Counted from the stretch's first letter, positions 1-11,544 are shown. The stretch: DNA of 61,992 bases from Phoronis australis (GCA_002633005.1 NMRA01000234.1:449525-511516); one strand, 5' to 3'. The notes: a model not told the origin generated them from the letters alone. Made by a program: numbers and translations.

Positions 1-344
1 GGGCAAACCCCCCTCCCGACCTCCCCCCATTCGGTGATATGTGCATATAAAATCGTGGTTCAGTTTGCGCAAATGCTTCCAACCGGACAAAATGTTGGGC
101 CCCCCTTGTGATATCCACCACTGGATCATATCCAATCATATCATTAGGTGTTACGGTTTGTTCTCATAAATTTCTAGAATCTCTAGAGTGCCTTGACCCC
201 AGAACCCAAAGTTGTAAACACCATCTAAAAATAGATTTTGCCGTTAAAATGCATGTCAACAAGTCTGACCCCATGATTCAAAAGTACATATGAATAAATT
301 TTGGGCAACTTAAAATGGATCTATTCTTACTAATAACACAATCA

Positions 345-690
345 ATACTTATTCTGACATAATGGCATACCCAAAGTGCGCGTGAGACGATAATGAGTAC
401 ACCCCGGTACGCAGCAACCCTGCGGCATGCTGACTGACTCGTAAACAAACGCAAATGACGACCGAACTTATCACAATCTAGGTAAAACGATGACTGACGC
501 GACAGCTCATACAGTCTGACCACATGGAAACAAAATGGCGGGAAATTCTTGACTCCCTAAACGTCACTTCCGGAGTAAGGCACGACTTTGTTGATAAAAT
601 TACAGGAAGCTATTATTAACTGAATATGTCTGGGATAATCAACGAACCGTATTTTTACTAAAAATGACATGAAAAATGTTGCCTTCTCCT
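345..690 (-). mobile_element. Kolobok-type THAP transposon remnant (5' part)
   Basis: Reading leftward from 690, the sequence starts with an end related to those of the elements at 9903-10394 and 20830-22284 (AGGAGAAGGCAACATTTTTC, then the shared GTTGATTATCCCAGACAT block at about 630-648). The flanking target site is TCAA, apparently a decayed TTAA. An ATG at 428-426 opens a short frame beginning MPQGCCVPGCTHYRLTRT, whose C-x2-C spacing (CVPGC) fits the start of a THAP zinc finger, but a stop follows after about 28 codons. The homology fades near 345 and no left end was found, so the copy is truncated. THAP domain plus TTAA target sites is the hallmark of the Kolobok superfamily; that assignment is inference. 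Confidence 0.6.
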
Positions 691-1610
691 TCAATGGACA
701 CAGTCGGGTTTACGGCCCAAAGAACCCATGTCGGGGATTATTTTTGGGTAAGAGTGACCAAGTTATTAGCTTTGACCGAAGCTGTAAAACAGTGTTTTTG
801 TGGTTTTTATTATAATTAGCAGACTGTAGTCAAAGTTAAGTGAAATCGAGGCCGCGATCTCATCAGGTGTTTTGTTTAACCTGGTTCCCGGGCCTCACAA
901 GCTGAGGTCACGGATACCTTGTCTCGAGGGTTTGTGCAGGAGACTAGTGTTTTGTTATTATTATGTGGCATGAACACGGTAGATGCCGGATCATAGCGCA
1001 TATTGCTAATCAAAGCCGTCGTGAAAACTCTTAGGGCTAATCTCGTGATTTTATTTGAGAAAAAGAGTTGAAAGCATTTGGAAACGAAATCGAGCACTAG
1101 GCTGCCGTGAGAACATATCCACAGGTAGACAATAGGTATACATGGGTTTGCCAGAAATTGCTTGACATACAGGCTTACTTTGATGATTTAATGCATTGAC
1201 CTAAAGTTGTTTCCGAAAATGCTTACACTGATTAAACTCCTCACCAAATTTCTAAAAAATCGTTGATGGTTTGTCTGAGATGAAAAAAGTGTAATTCGGT
1301 GCAATGGCATTTTATTCATGTTTCATATCGCCGATTATACTACGTTTACAATGACAGTATTATGCTAATACATGTACATAAGCTTCTTAAAAGTAGCATA
1401 TGGACGTATTGATGCGGCGTCAAGCGCACATACTTTAATTACAAAATACAATTGAGCAGAAACAGCAATTTCAATATTATTACAGGTGTGAAGGAGTGAC
1501 CAGCACCAGTTGTTCCCAGGGGACTACTACCTTTTGTAGCACTGTGAAAGAGTGTAGCGTATTTCCTTACTTAGATCCGGTCAGATTATCTCCACATGTA
1601 ACAATCCTCC
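691..1610. other. intergenic, nothing recognised
   Basis: AT-rich DNA with only short frames lacking coding character. No gene, RNA or complete element is recognised here. Confidence 0.5.
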
Positions 1611-1750
1611 CGTTCAGTAATGTTAGGACTTCGCTAAAAAGCAAGACTTCGTGAGATAACGTGAGATATTGTCGTGTATTTCAAATGAGGGCACGTGACT
1701 TTGGGTAGATTTTAGCTAGATCCTAGCGTAGGTCCTAGCGTTACTGAACG
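1611..1750. mobile_element. short MITE, copy 1
   Basis: About 140 bp bounded by inverted termini: CGTTCAGTAATGTTAGGACT on the left and GGTCCTAGCGTTACTGAACG on the right. A near-identical copy in the same orientation lies at 5640-5780. No coding capacity. Superfamily unresolved. It lies upstream of the fucosyltransferase first exon. Confidence 0.75.
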
Positions 1751-2199
1751 CACGCCAGGTGCGAACTTTTCAAAAGAAAAGAGCATGACATTATCTTGTA
1801 GCCTAATACAAACGCAATGCCAAGCGATCACTTCTGCTTTCCCTCGTAAATAGTGCTTTTGTCAAACAACTTTTAAACAAACTTACGAAATGTCATCGAT
1901 TCCCATGTTAATTGGCAGTTCTTGGTGAGCCTAATCGTGTACGAGACGGTTCGCTATCTGGTGACCGGATATTTTCTACCTACACAAAGAAACTGTGGAA
2001 AACTCAAAGGGTCTTCTTTCTATTTTCAGAGGTCCCCAGTAAAAAAATTGAGAACGAAAACTGCGCAACCGACTATAACTCCACAGACGATACATCAAAG
2101 CAGTTCCCCCCGGTGCATATGCTACCCCTATTGCCTACGGGTGCAACAACAAATGTTATAATGAAATTCATACTTTCCTTGCAGTCATAATTTTAGAAA

Positions 2200-2332
2200 A
2201 TGACTTCGAAAAGATGGTTTTCACTCGCTTTTGTTTCCCGACTACATAAAGTGCATGGCATACTACTCCTACTAGGAATATTAATCTTCGGCTACGCTGT
2301 AGTTAACCAAAAAGCGACACGTTCATCAACAG
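2200..2332 (+). CDS. fucosyltransferase exon 1 (signal anchor)
   Basis: ATG at 2200-2202 follows a plausible 5' UTR acceptor (TTTCCTTGCAG ending 2184). It encodes 44 codons plus one base: MTSKRWFSLAFVSRLHK, then a leucine/isoleucine-rich anchor, then a short polar stem. The donor GTAAGT begins at 2333. Assignment to the exon at 8735 rests on strand, a type II anchor as expected for a Golgi glycosyltransferase, and matching phase 1; no transcript is available. Confidence 0.7.
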
Positions 2333-5300
2333 GTAAGTTTCATTTGTTATAAACCAAAATTTGGACAACTTGACTGCGCCATGGGTGTCTGGTGCAGCTT
2401 TCAGAGGTCCCATGGGTATGACAGGTGCAGCTATGACGGTGCCAATAGCTTCAGCAAGGATTTTACTACACTCCTTGCTTTCAATGTGATGCTAGACTGA
2501 AGATTAAATGGTTATTATCGACTGATCGTACAGAGGTCTGCTTAAACAAAACGTCTACATAACGTGTTGTAATGCTACAACCAGTGTTGCGAAGCCTTGA
2601 CTTGTAATGAACGTTAGGGTTACCTTCAGCAGCTGTCTCATTTGTTGGCTGATTCAACAACTAAAGTTATGACTTGCTGTTACATTACGTACCATTCTCT
2701 TGGAGTGTAAAAATCAAGAAATTTCCACGATCATGATCTAATGAGGAATTACGCTCGATTAAACTCGTCACACACGCCTTTTTGTGTTGGTACACAATTC
2801 TTTGGTTAAGCTGGTACGAGCTTGAGTGCGCACAAGGAATCAACACATGAAAGTTAAGTCTAATTTCTCTGAAGGTCAACCGTTTTTCTCCATTCGAAGT
2901 TTTTTTGGTGAAAGTATTTCATACAAAACATATCTGCTTCACGACATTTGTTGAAACTCGTTAGTAAATAGTATTTTTAAATATCGGTTAATGTCAGGCG
3001 CGCTGTTTACAACATAATTTCTGAATTACGTGAGCTTCTCAGATGAAGTCAGACAGTAAGAGAGCTGGACTATGTAAACATTGGTTTGCCACTGTCAAAC
3101 TGATAAGGACACTGCTGTATCCCGACGATCAGTCAATCCGGATAAGAATTCCATTGCGCAGGTGCGTAACGATCCGAGTCTACAGGGCGAGAGTCAGCTA
3201 TGGCATAGCTGACTCTCTCTAGACTCTGTAATCATAAGCCAGCCAGCTAGCTGTATGAAGACTATCGTGAAAATACACGAATAATATCCTGGAGAGATAA
3301 AACAGGGATCTGAAATAACCGTACTCCTCGCTGGCTCTCAGTTTTTGGCTGACACACGTTATACGAAACATTCTATCGTCAACTTCATGCAGCAAGACTT
3401 CTCCTAAACCAATGGCACGGCTGTCTGGGCCTAAATTAATCTCAAGCCGGCGAATGCGTGAACTCGTAATTGAATATTCATTTCCGCAATCAGATGAACT
3501 TTTTGTTCTGTATCGGGAAATTTGTAATTATTGGTCTCATGATAACCCGTTTTCTCCTTTCCTCGTAACTTGTGTCAAAGAATCGGAGGAATATATGAAT
3601 GGTGAAATTAATTATTGTTTGGTGGATAAGATAGCCCGATAGTTAAAAAAATGGTTAAAATTTGCGTTATTTTATTAAAATGTAGTTTGATTTAGTGTAG
3701 TCCAATTTTTTAGCTAGATGAACGTCATTATTTGAATGAACTACTGAACTTTTCTCATGTATTCCAAGTTCATGCATACGTTCACCCACAGCATCTCCAC
3801 ACACTGAAAACACGACACCAATCACTAGAGGGCGCCTTTCACTAGTAGCCGGTGAGTCGTAGAAAAAAACGCACTTCACTGTTGGTGGTTGGAATTTGGT
3901 GCGTCTTATCCGCATTAGCTTTTAATCGCTCATAGTTATCTGGTTCGTTCCGATCCGGTGTCCAAGGAACTCCTATGTAGCACTTCGACGGTTTTACAGT
4001 GATACCTTCTAGTCTTTTCAGTTCTCCGCACTTTAACAAGTCCTCAGTTCAATTGTACGGATATGGGCCATATGACAGTGGCTAGCACATCGTCGAAGTT
4101 ATCTGACCCCGCTAACATCCCCCGTATCATTCTCAAAGTAGAATGTGGCCGCCGAATTCAAAAAGCCAAATGTCATCTTGTGGAACTGGTAGTCGCCTAC
4201 CAAGGGTCACGAACGTTATTTTCTCTTTACACGCCTCATCTGTGAAATCTGCCAATAGCCTTCGTGAAATCGATCTTCGAGAAGAAACGTCGACTAAGTG
4301 CAGCGTCGCCATGGCCACTCTGGTACGTTCATTGGTTTGTAGTCAAATTTGGTCACCGCATTCGTCCGCCGGTAATCAAGTTGCTTATCTTTAATACCTC
4401 CTGCACTTTCTTTTTCACTAATTTAATTCATGTGTAGAATGGTATCTGACGTGGCTGGCCTACTCGGTCTCTCCAGGCTAACTGTAAAGATGCCAAAGTA
4501 GTCCCGTAGGACGCGAGTGCTGGTGTCAAGGAATCGCACACTTAAAAGGCTTTGTAAGACTTGTTGTGAACCACTGGTCGGAAGGCCTAAGCCGCCTTCG
4601 CCAAAAAGGGTCGCTTCCTCAGTCTCACACTCCTCACCCAACTCGGCATAGTTCGCTTCATCCGTCTTCGATATCGTCATCCCCGCGTTCGTGTTACGCC
4701 TTCAACGGAAGAGTATTGCCGTTCACTTTTATCCATGTAGTTCACTGACTAGTCTACTGCCGTAATTTTATACGGCTCCTTCCATTGCATAGCAAGCTTG
4801 TTGTGATCTGTGGCAGTAAGTAACACCAGCACTCTCTGCATCATGAAAGGAGTCCTTAGGCTACGTTTACACACTACCGGTTGAGATTGGGCAACTTGAC
4901 AGGTTTGCGCACCACAGAATCCGCCGGTTTAGGAAACTGAAAGACGCCATGTTGTTGCGGTTTATTAAATCACCTGAGGCTGCTGATGTTATTGTTCACT
5001 AGATAATGAGGACATCGTGAACAAATTGGGGCCAACAATAGTATTTAAATTTTCGTTTTGAAAGTTTGTAAATAGCATATTTGAATAGTTCATGAAAAAC
5101 ACACGTGGTCGGGTTTTTGAATTTTGAACATGGGACAAAAATGTGACTTTTACAACCTAAAACGTTTGTTTAATGTTGCAATAAAATGTTCTTCATTAAT
5201 TCTACTGGGTGTGTAACATAATTGCTTCAATTTTCAAACCACCAGGCAGCAGTTGGATTTTGAGGTAAGCCAAGTGTCGTACAATTCTTGGCATGACCAC

Positions 5301-8104
5301 TCGAAACTGTCCTCGCTGGTCTTCTTGTCGTAGTAACGCTTGCGCGTGCCTTGAGCATTAAACAGGCTTTTTAGCCAGACCCTTATGAGCCATACAGGTA
5401 AGTATTTTGGTCCCGGCAGTCTCTGTCTCCCTCAGTCCAGAGTTCACTCAGAATTGGCTAATACCACTCACTGTGCTGCCGTGCAGCAACTCGAATGCTG
5501 TTAGATACCGATCCCAGTGTCTTGGTCTCTTATGACGCGACCTCTTCAACATGGCTTTCCACACACTCGTTGATTCTCTAACTCAGCATGGGTTGAAAGG
5601 AGTCATATACAGCTATTGTGCATTGATAAGCCTGCCTCCCGTTCAGTAACGCTAGGACCTCGCTAAAAAGCAAGACTTCGCGAGATTACGTGAGATATTG
5701 CCGTGCATTTTAAATGAGAACACGTGACTTTGACTAGGTTTTAGCTAGGTCATAGCGTAGGTCCCAGCGTCTACTGAACGCACGCCTGCTGACCTCCATC
5801 GTCAGTTCCGCTGTGTAGGCTACTGTGTTCTACGACTCAGGATCTCGCGTGGGAATCTGGTCCAGCAACCATCAGCCACGTCTTCTGTCTCTATCTTCGG
5901 CATTACTTCTACGAGTACCTGGTAGCGTTATCTAATATAGATGCCCCCTTGTCTGACACATGAGCGGTCAATCAGGTCCTCGTGAAAAACTAATCCGCCA
6001 CGAAGGAACATTTTCACGAAACACGTCGCTCTAGTCGCAGTGTTGGCTTACGTAGTAAATGACGAAGGAACTTTCTCCCTGTCGGCACGTTAGTCAATAG
6101 CCTTTTAGCGTTCATTCTAGAAAATGTCACGCTGTCTACAGAATCGAGTCACTTCTGATGGCACTCCTGGCCAGTAAAAGTTGGTGGTGATCAGGCCAGT
6201 TGTCTCTTTAACACCGAGATGTTCTCTGGCTGTAGACTCGTGACGGAGCCTCATCACGAACTCCCGTAACTTGTTCGAGACTAAAAATTGCTTCATCTCA
6301 TCAGCATCCTTATTATTGCACAGCCGATAGAATATCTCTCAGTAAACCTTATATTTTGCAAGGGAAGTGGAGGATTTTTAAATTTAAAAATTGTCAGCTT
6401 ATTTAGCATATGAAATGTTAACTTAGTGTTCTTTTTTCATTTCAAATATGCCCGAGTTATTTTACCTTGCTGTCATTCTACACCTCAAATTTCATTGTCA
6501 AATTTCAAATTCTGATCTCCAGACTGCCCATTCAGTGGAGACTGGCCACACGTACAGTGTAACAGAAATCTATAGTGTTGTAACTTAACATTACAAGAGC
6601 AACGAAGAGCGCTGAAATACGCCAACGACTGCACCGCAAACGGTGCGCTTCTACGGGTATTAGTATCGTAAAAACGACTATTGGAGGGCATATAATACTT
6701 CGAACTCTCCGAAATTGGGAAGGCAGTTACAAAATTATTTGCCAAATATCAAGAAAATCGACTGAATGGTAAGCGTAGAAACTATAATTGCCAATAGGGG
6801 GCACAGCGGTAGCCAGAGTCGTCAAAAATCGCAATTGCTCATTGCCACTTTTATAGAAAAACACCTGCAAAAGTTCCTGCTAAGGAGTAGAGAGCTACAG
6901 CCACGGTTGCAAAAATGCAAAATCATTACTAGAAGATGCCACAGTTGTCAGACCCTTCTGAAAATCAAGATCAGACATGATTTTCTTAAAAGAAATACAA
7001 CGGCTGAATTTAATGATGATCCTTTGAGCACGTTGGTGGAAAAGAAAGAGGCGGACGATAAAAAACGGATGCGAAATGAAAAAATGGCCACTAGGTGGCA
7101 CAGAATATGTTGAGACCCCCTTAAAATGAAAAGCATTGTTATCTTCTTAATAGAAACATATTTGCCACATTTCACGAAAATTATCCGTGAACTTTTAAAA
7201 ATAACAGAACCAAGTCTAGAAAAATAAAATTACCACTAAGTAGCACAACTGAACTCGTTCGTATCTGTTGCCATGTCCACAGGAACACATCTTCTAAATT
7301 TCAAAAAAGATGCTCCACAGCGCAACTATGGACGCAAACAAAATTGCAACTAGGGGGCGCCAGAGCAGTTCGAAAATCAACTGAGCACAAGTGAGAGAGT
7401 CAAATGCAACTTACGAATACAAAGAGACATTGGTTTGTCAGAATCATATAGACGACGGAATCTCCAAAGTAATCTATGAACGCTCCCTAAGAACAAAAAT
7501 TTGTTAAGATCGAAATTCGAGCTAAATTATGACCGAAGACGAAAGTTCGGAAAAGAACGTTTCATGAACACTAATTCCGATTTTTTTCTGCCATCTTAGC
7601 TCAGCGGCAAGGGCCGTCCCGGATTACACAACGACATACGAATCTCGTTGTACTTAGGCCACAATTTCCGTCAAGCACTTTTGTAGCCGAGTGTTTTCAC
7701 GCCATTGGCGTTGGACATGTTCTTTGTTGCTTTTGTATTCTGTAGTACCCAATATATTGCCATAGGCTGCACGGTAGCTGCTCTTTTGTACATTACCAAC
7801 AACGTGAGTGCTCTCTAGTATGGTTGTATTAAAATTTCGAAATGGGTTGAAATAGTCCGAGAAATGCACTTTTTCGCGGTCTGCCGCTAGAGGAAAAAAG
7901 TCAAGGCAGCAGGTTTGACTTGGGCAGATGTGAATCTATATACTTGTGGGAATTCAGGAAAGCAAAAAGCCCTACTCTAAGTCCAACACACTCACAAAAA
8001 ACACTATTCGACAAGATACCAAACTTGGTGAAGTTTCAAACTTCACACTTTTATTTTATGCTACTACATCCAATGAGATATATATCTATATCTAGATCTA
8101 CTTC

Positions 8105-8147
<43 letters not shown>

Positions 8148-9888
8148 GCGTGTGCGTGCAGGGGCCCATCCAGGATTTTGAGGAGGGCAAGGCAGAGAAT
8201 TAGCCAGGATTTTGTCCGTCAGAAATTCGCATCCCCGAACTGTCAAATGGAACCTGAGAGAATTTTAGGATGGGGGGAGGCATGGCCCCCTTGGCCCCTC
8301 TAAATCCGCCACTGGCGTGTGTGTGTGTGTTTGTGTGTGTATATATGTTACATCATAATGTATGTCTCGGTCACATAAAGCTCAGTTCCCGGCGACGACG
8401 ATGCAATATGGGATGAACTTGTGGCAGAAAGTCAGCCAACAGAAGGGCGAATACCGGGAGCGGCGGGACGGTGTCGTCGAAAGTCTGCAACTATCAATGC
8501 ATTGAAAAATCGACCTTTGCTCGGCTTCAGGATAGAACTCAATCGGCGGTATCTGCCAAGCATCATCCGATACATGGCAAGAACATGAGTAGATAGGCCT
8601 ATATCCCGCTGTACGTGTGCAATTCGACTTCTTGATTTTAGATAAGTATGTTACTCAAGTCGATCGAGGACCATATATATACATATTCTGTTACAAGTAC
8701 CCAACACTTAAGAAAGTATAACCATGAATGACAGAACCTAGTATCTCTAGTCTGAATTGTACAATGTCGTTTACAGAATTTGATGAAGATTATGAAGAAA
8801 TAAAAGAAAGGACACCCCTTTTCTCCATTGACCATGACACAATTAAGTATCGACCAATGATTCCCAGCGACGCCGTAACCGAAACGAACATCAGAAATAT
8901 ACCGCTCATACTGTATTGGTCCCCATTCTTCGGCGGAGATTACGGTTACCTCACCAACACAGCCTACTCGAAGGCGCACTGCGGCGATGCTGTCACATGT
9001 GAAGTGACAACCGACCGGTCGAGGTTTCACGATAGTTCCGCCTTGCTCATTCATCCAATAGAAGAAATAGAGCCTATACCATCGACTCGAAAACCATGGC
9101 AACGTCTGGTATTCTACTACCACGAACCGCCTCATCCGTTGTCACACTTTCACAAATCCCTTGACCCGTCGGCATTCAATCTTACAATGACCTACAGAAC
9201 TGATTCTGATATTTACATGCCATACGGGTTTTTTATCCGCTCCAGGGTGTTTCCATTGATGACGACAATCAATTACGCTACCGGTAAAACGAAACTAGTT
9301 TTGTGGATTGTCAGCAATTGCAACGCGCCGTCAAACAGAACAAACTATGTCAGTCGCTTACGTAAGTACATTCCCGTGGATGTTTACGGACGCTGTGGTA
9401 CGCAGCAGTGTTCAAGGACTGGACCAACGTCTTGCTGGACGATAAGTAAGAAGTATAAATTCTACCTCGCTTTCGAAAGCTTGTTTTCTGCGGATTATAT
9501 CACTGAAAAAGTTTATGATCGAATGATGAACGGTCTGGTGCCGGTTGTAATGGGCGCGGTAGAGTACAGCAAATTTCTGCCTGAAAGCAGCTATATCGAT
9601 ATTGCAGACTTCGATTCTCCACGCGCATTGGCCGAGTACTTGTTGAAAGTCAACGCAGACGACAAACTTTACAACTCGTATTTTGAGTGGAGAAACACTT
9701 ACCAACTGAGCATGTCTCGTGCGCCGGCGTTCTGTCACCTCTGCGCAATACTGTCGTCGTCTCAACAGCAGTATAAGATGTATGCAAACATCACAAGCTG
9801 GTGGTTCAACGGAACGAACGTCGGTCCGGACAAGGTGTACCCGCACTTGACTCAATATTTCCAAGAGGACAGGGACACACAGCAGTAG
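2200..9888 (+). CDS. alpha-1,3-fucosyltransferase, GT10 family, two exons
   Basis: Joined exons 2200-2332 and 8735-9888 give a predicted type II membrane enzyme of about 428 residues. It should transfer fucose from GDP-fucose to glycan acceptors in the Golgi. Exon 1 gives a short basic cytoplasmic tail and one hydrophobic anchor (about residues 20-36). Exon 2 carries the GT10 landmarks in order: the early WSPFFGG block, the TYRTDSDIYMPYG block, WIVSNCN, VDVYGRCG, the signature FYLAFESLFSADYITEKVYD (from about residue 287) and a C-terminal CHLC pair (about 378-381). Both exons meet in phase 1, so the join recreates a glutamate codon. The length is normal for the family. One oddity: the usually conserved FEN of the signature reads FES. 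The acceptor specificity and the vertebrate FUT paralogue cannot be named from this. Confidence 0.9.
2333..3849. other. fucosyltransferase intron, 5' part
   Basis: Intron sequence without recognised coding. A short near-palindrome lies at about 3184-3228 (GAGAGTCAGCTATGGCATAG then CTGACTCTCTC). Nothing else is identified. Confidence 0.5.
3850..4690 (-). mobile_element. Gypsy-type LTR retrotransposon pol remnant
   Basis: Translating leftward with frameshifts gives successive pieces of a Ty3/Gypsy reverse transcriptase: the pre-RT stretch (RDYFGIFT), the fingers (FTDEACKEKITFVT then DYQFHKMTFGF), an active-site block reading NFDDVLATVI, and the thumb (LEGITVKPSKCYIG, then SEVRFFLRLTGY). Order and orientation are right for one contiguous, badly decayed insertion. 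No LTRs, protease or integrase were recognised, and stops and frameshifts make it non-functional. Confidence 0.75.
4691..5639. other. fucosyltransferase intron, unassigned
   Basis: No gene or element recognised. Confidence 0.45.
5640..5780. mobile_element. short MITE, copy 2
   Basis: Second copy of the 1611-1750 element, same orientation, with inverted termini CGTTCAGTAACGCTAGGACC and GGTCCCAGCGTCTACTGAACG (one base inserted near the right end). Both copies are preceded by CCTCCC and followed by CACGCC, so the true element may be slightly longer than its palindromic core. Confidence 0.75.
6770..7380 (+). repeat. degenerate dispersed repeat with CTCF-like cores
   Basis: Diverged repeats characterised by blocks such as CCAATAGGGGGCA (6791-6803), CCACTAGGTGGCA (7088-7100) and CAACTAGGGGGCGCC (7347-7361), each followed by phrases like AAAATCAAGATCAGACATG. 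The same family recurs at 14980-16110 (same orientation) and at 43500-44400 and 58760-59770 (opposite orientation). No protein is encoded. Confidence 0.6.
8109..8345. repeat. TG microsatellite split by an insertion
   Basis: Alternating TG/CG runs at about 8109-8158 and 8314-8345 are interrupted by the short element at 8159-8314. The frames across it are repeat artefacts. Confidence 0.85.
8159..8314. mobile_element. hAT-like MITE inserted in the TG microsatellite
   Basis: A 156-bp element with inverted ends: CAGGGGCCCATCCAGGATTT on the left and CCCCTCTAAATCCGCCACTG on the right, i.e. a CAGTGGCGGAT-type terminus. GCGTG flanks both sides but could simply be microsatellite sequence. The CAGTGGCG terminus resembles hAT-type non-autonomous elements; the superfamily is inferred. 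Confidence 0.65.
8735..9888 (+). CDS. fucosyltransferase exon 2 (stem and catalytic domain)
   Basis: The open frame extends up to an in-frame TGA at 8725-8727, so the exon must start after that. The AG at 8733-8734 is the only nearby acceptor whose phase matches the donor at 2333. The stop codon is TAG at 9886-9888. The whole catalytic domain is in this one exon. Several N-x-S/T sequons (NCT, NLT, NRT, NIT, NGT) fit a luminal protein. If exon 1 were not joined, an ATG at 8728 would give a 386-residue protein without a membrane anchor, which is less likely. Confidence 0.92.
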
Positions 9889-9902
9889 TCAGGCAACTTT
9901 AA

Positions 9903-10394
9903 AGGCGAAGGCAACCTTTTTTCATGTCATTTTTAGCAAAAATAAGGTTCGTTGATTATCCCAGACATATTTTTCACTTATTTACTGCTTTTCGTAATTT
10001 AATTAATTACTCGTCGTCTACTCCGGAAGTGACGTTTTGGGAGGCAAGAGTTTCGCGCCAATTTCTTTTCATTGTAGTCTGACTGTGAGCGCTGTCGAGT
10101 CAGTCATTGTTCTACCTCGGTTGTGATAAGTTCGGTCGTCGTTTGCTTTTGCTTACGAGTCAGTCAACATGCCACGCTGTTGCTGCCTACCGAGATGTAC
10201 AGCCCTCACAGTCAGACTACAATGAAAAGAAATTGGCGCGAAACTCTTGCCTCCCAAAACGTCACTTCCGGAGTAGAGGACGAGAAATTAATCAAATTAC
10301 GAAAAGCTGTAATTAAGTAAAAAAATGTGCCTGGGATAATCAACGAACCTTATTTTTTGCTAAAAGTGACATGAAAAAAAGGTTGCCTTCGCCT
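9903..10394. mobile_element. Kolobok-type foldback MITE with TTAA target duplication
   Basis: A 492-bp element flanked by TTAA at 9899-9902 and 10395-10398. Its two arms (about 9903-10088 and 10208-10394) are roughly 188 bp each and about 95% complementary, starting AGGCGAAGGCAACCTTTTTT. The loop keeps the beginning of the THAP gene: ATG at 10169 reading MPRCCCLPRCTA, with C-x2-C spacing, soon followed by a stop. It is therefore an internal-deletion derivative of an autonomous relative. It begins only 10 bp after the fucosyltransferase stop codon (the TTAA target), so that gene's 3' UTR is probably made of it. Confidence 0.85.
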
Positions 10395-10674
10395 TTAACG
10401 ATCTCGCGTAAACGAGCTGGGCCAGAAATTAGAGAATCCTACACGATCGAGTCTCAGGTTTATGACATAGGCAAAACCTCTCGGAAATTTCGTCAAACTC
10501 CCGAGGTTTGTCTCCTCACGTGAACCGTAAAACGATCTTTTTGTCGAAAAACTCGACATGTCTAAAATTTTCAACTACATGACGCAACTTTTGTAAAAAC
10601 ACACTTGCGCAATGTATAAAGTGAACCCAGTTACTTTTTGACTTTCTAAAACAGCTCTGAGGTGGTGGCGTGTT

Positions 10675-11052
10675 ACTACTATAATTAAAATCTATTGGTC
10701 TATTTACACCGACCTCTTGTCGATTACATATTGTTGATTTTATATTGTCCGAAGAAGGATTTGAACACACCACTTCTGAAACTACAGATATTTTGAGTCC
10801 AGTACCTTTAACCTGCACTACACGGATGACTCAAAATATCTGTAGTTTCAGAAGTCGTGGGTTCAAATCCTTCTTCGGACAATATATAATCAAAAAATCA
10901 CACCATGACGAGTGCACCAAATATCCGTGCTCGTGCTTCTAAGAACGCAGGAGCACCTGACGATGGCCGGAGAATAGACCTACCGAAACGTCGTGACAAT
11001 ATTAATAGACAAGAGATCGGTGTAAATAGACCAAGAGATTTTAATAGTTACA
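10675..11052. repeat. palindromic element with tRNA-like segments
   Basis: Left arm about 10675-10818 and right arm about 10825-11052 are complementary, with about 100 bp of extra sequence inside the right arm (10900-10998). Each arm holds a tRNA-3'-half-like stretch ending in a B-box-like GGTTCAAATCC and TTCTTCGGAC (10859-10881; reverse complement near 10747-10765). The extra segment contains CTGACGATGG (10958-10967) and CCGAAACGTCG (10983-10993). It is probably a SINE or retroelement end duplicated in inverted orientation. Confidence 0.6.
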
Positions 11053-11423
11053 TTTTGTAAATAATTTTGTTTTAAACTTATCAACTGTAAATTGCATTTA
11101 GCTTTCTAACAGGCGTTCTAGTTAGAAGCTAATAAATATTCTTCGTCATATGTTGTAACAGTAAAACTTAACAAATGTTTATAAAGAATACAGTCAACAG
11201 GGCTTCCCCGCGCGAGCACTGGATTGACCACGAGACAGCACAGCTAGTCAGTATCACCGCGTGGTTTAATTCTTGAGTTGGGGTTTGTTTCCGTTTGAAT
11301 GAACGCCGGATATGCAATTCGCCGTCGAAGATGGGTCCGTTTTAGAAGTTGTTTGCATGCACTTACGACTGGGAGTACTTACAGTTGCAACACCCGATTT
11401 GTCAATCATAACCTTGTCACCTT

Positions 11424-11544
11424 NNNNNNNNNNNNNNNNNNNNNNNNNNNNNNNNNNNNNNNNNNNNNNNNNNNNNNNNNNNNNNNNNNNNNNNNNNNNN
11501 NNNNNNNNNNNNNNNNNNNNNNNNNNNNNNNNNNNNNNNNNNNN
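11424..11544. other. assembly gap
   Basis: Run of 121 N. Frames that cross it are not evidence for genes. Confidence 0.99.

Noticed and set aside
8064-8303. Open frames with Cys-Val or Thr-His repeats
   Set aside because: Translations of the TG microsatellite and the MITE within it.
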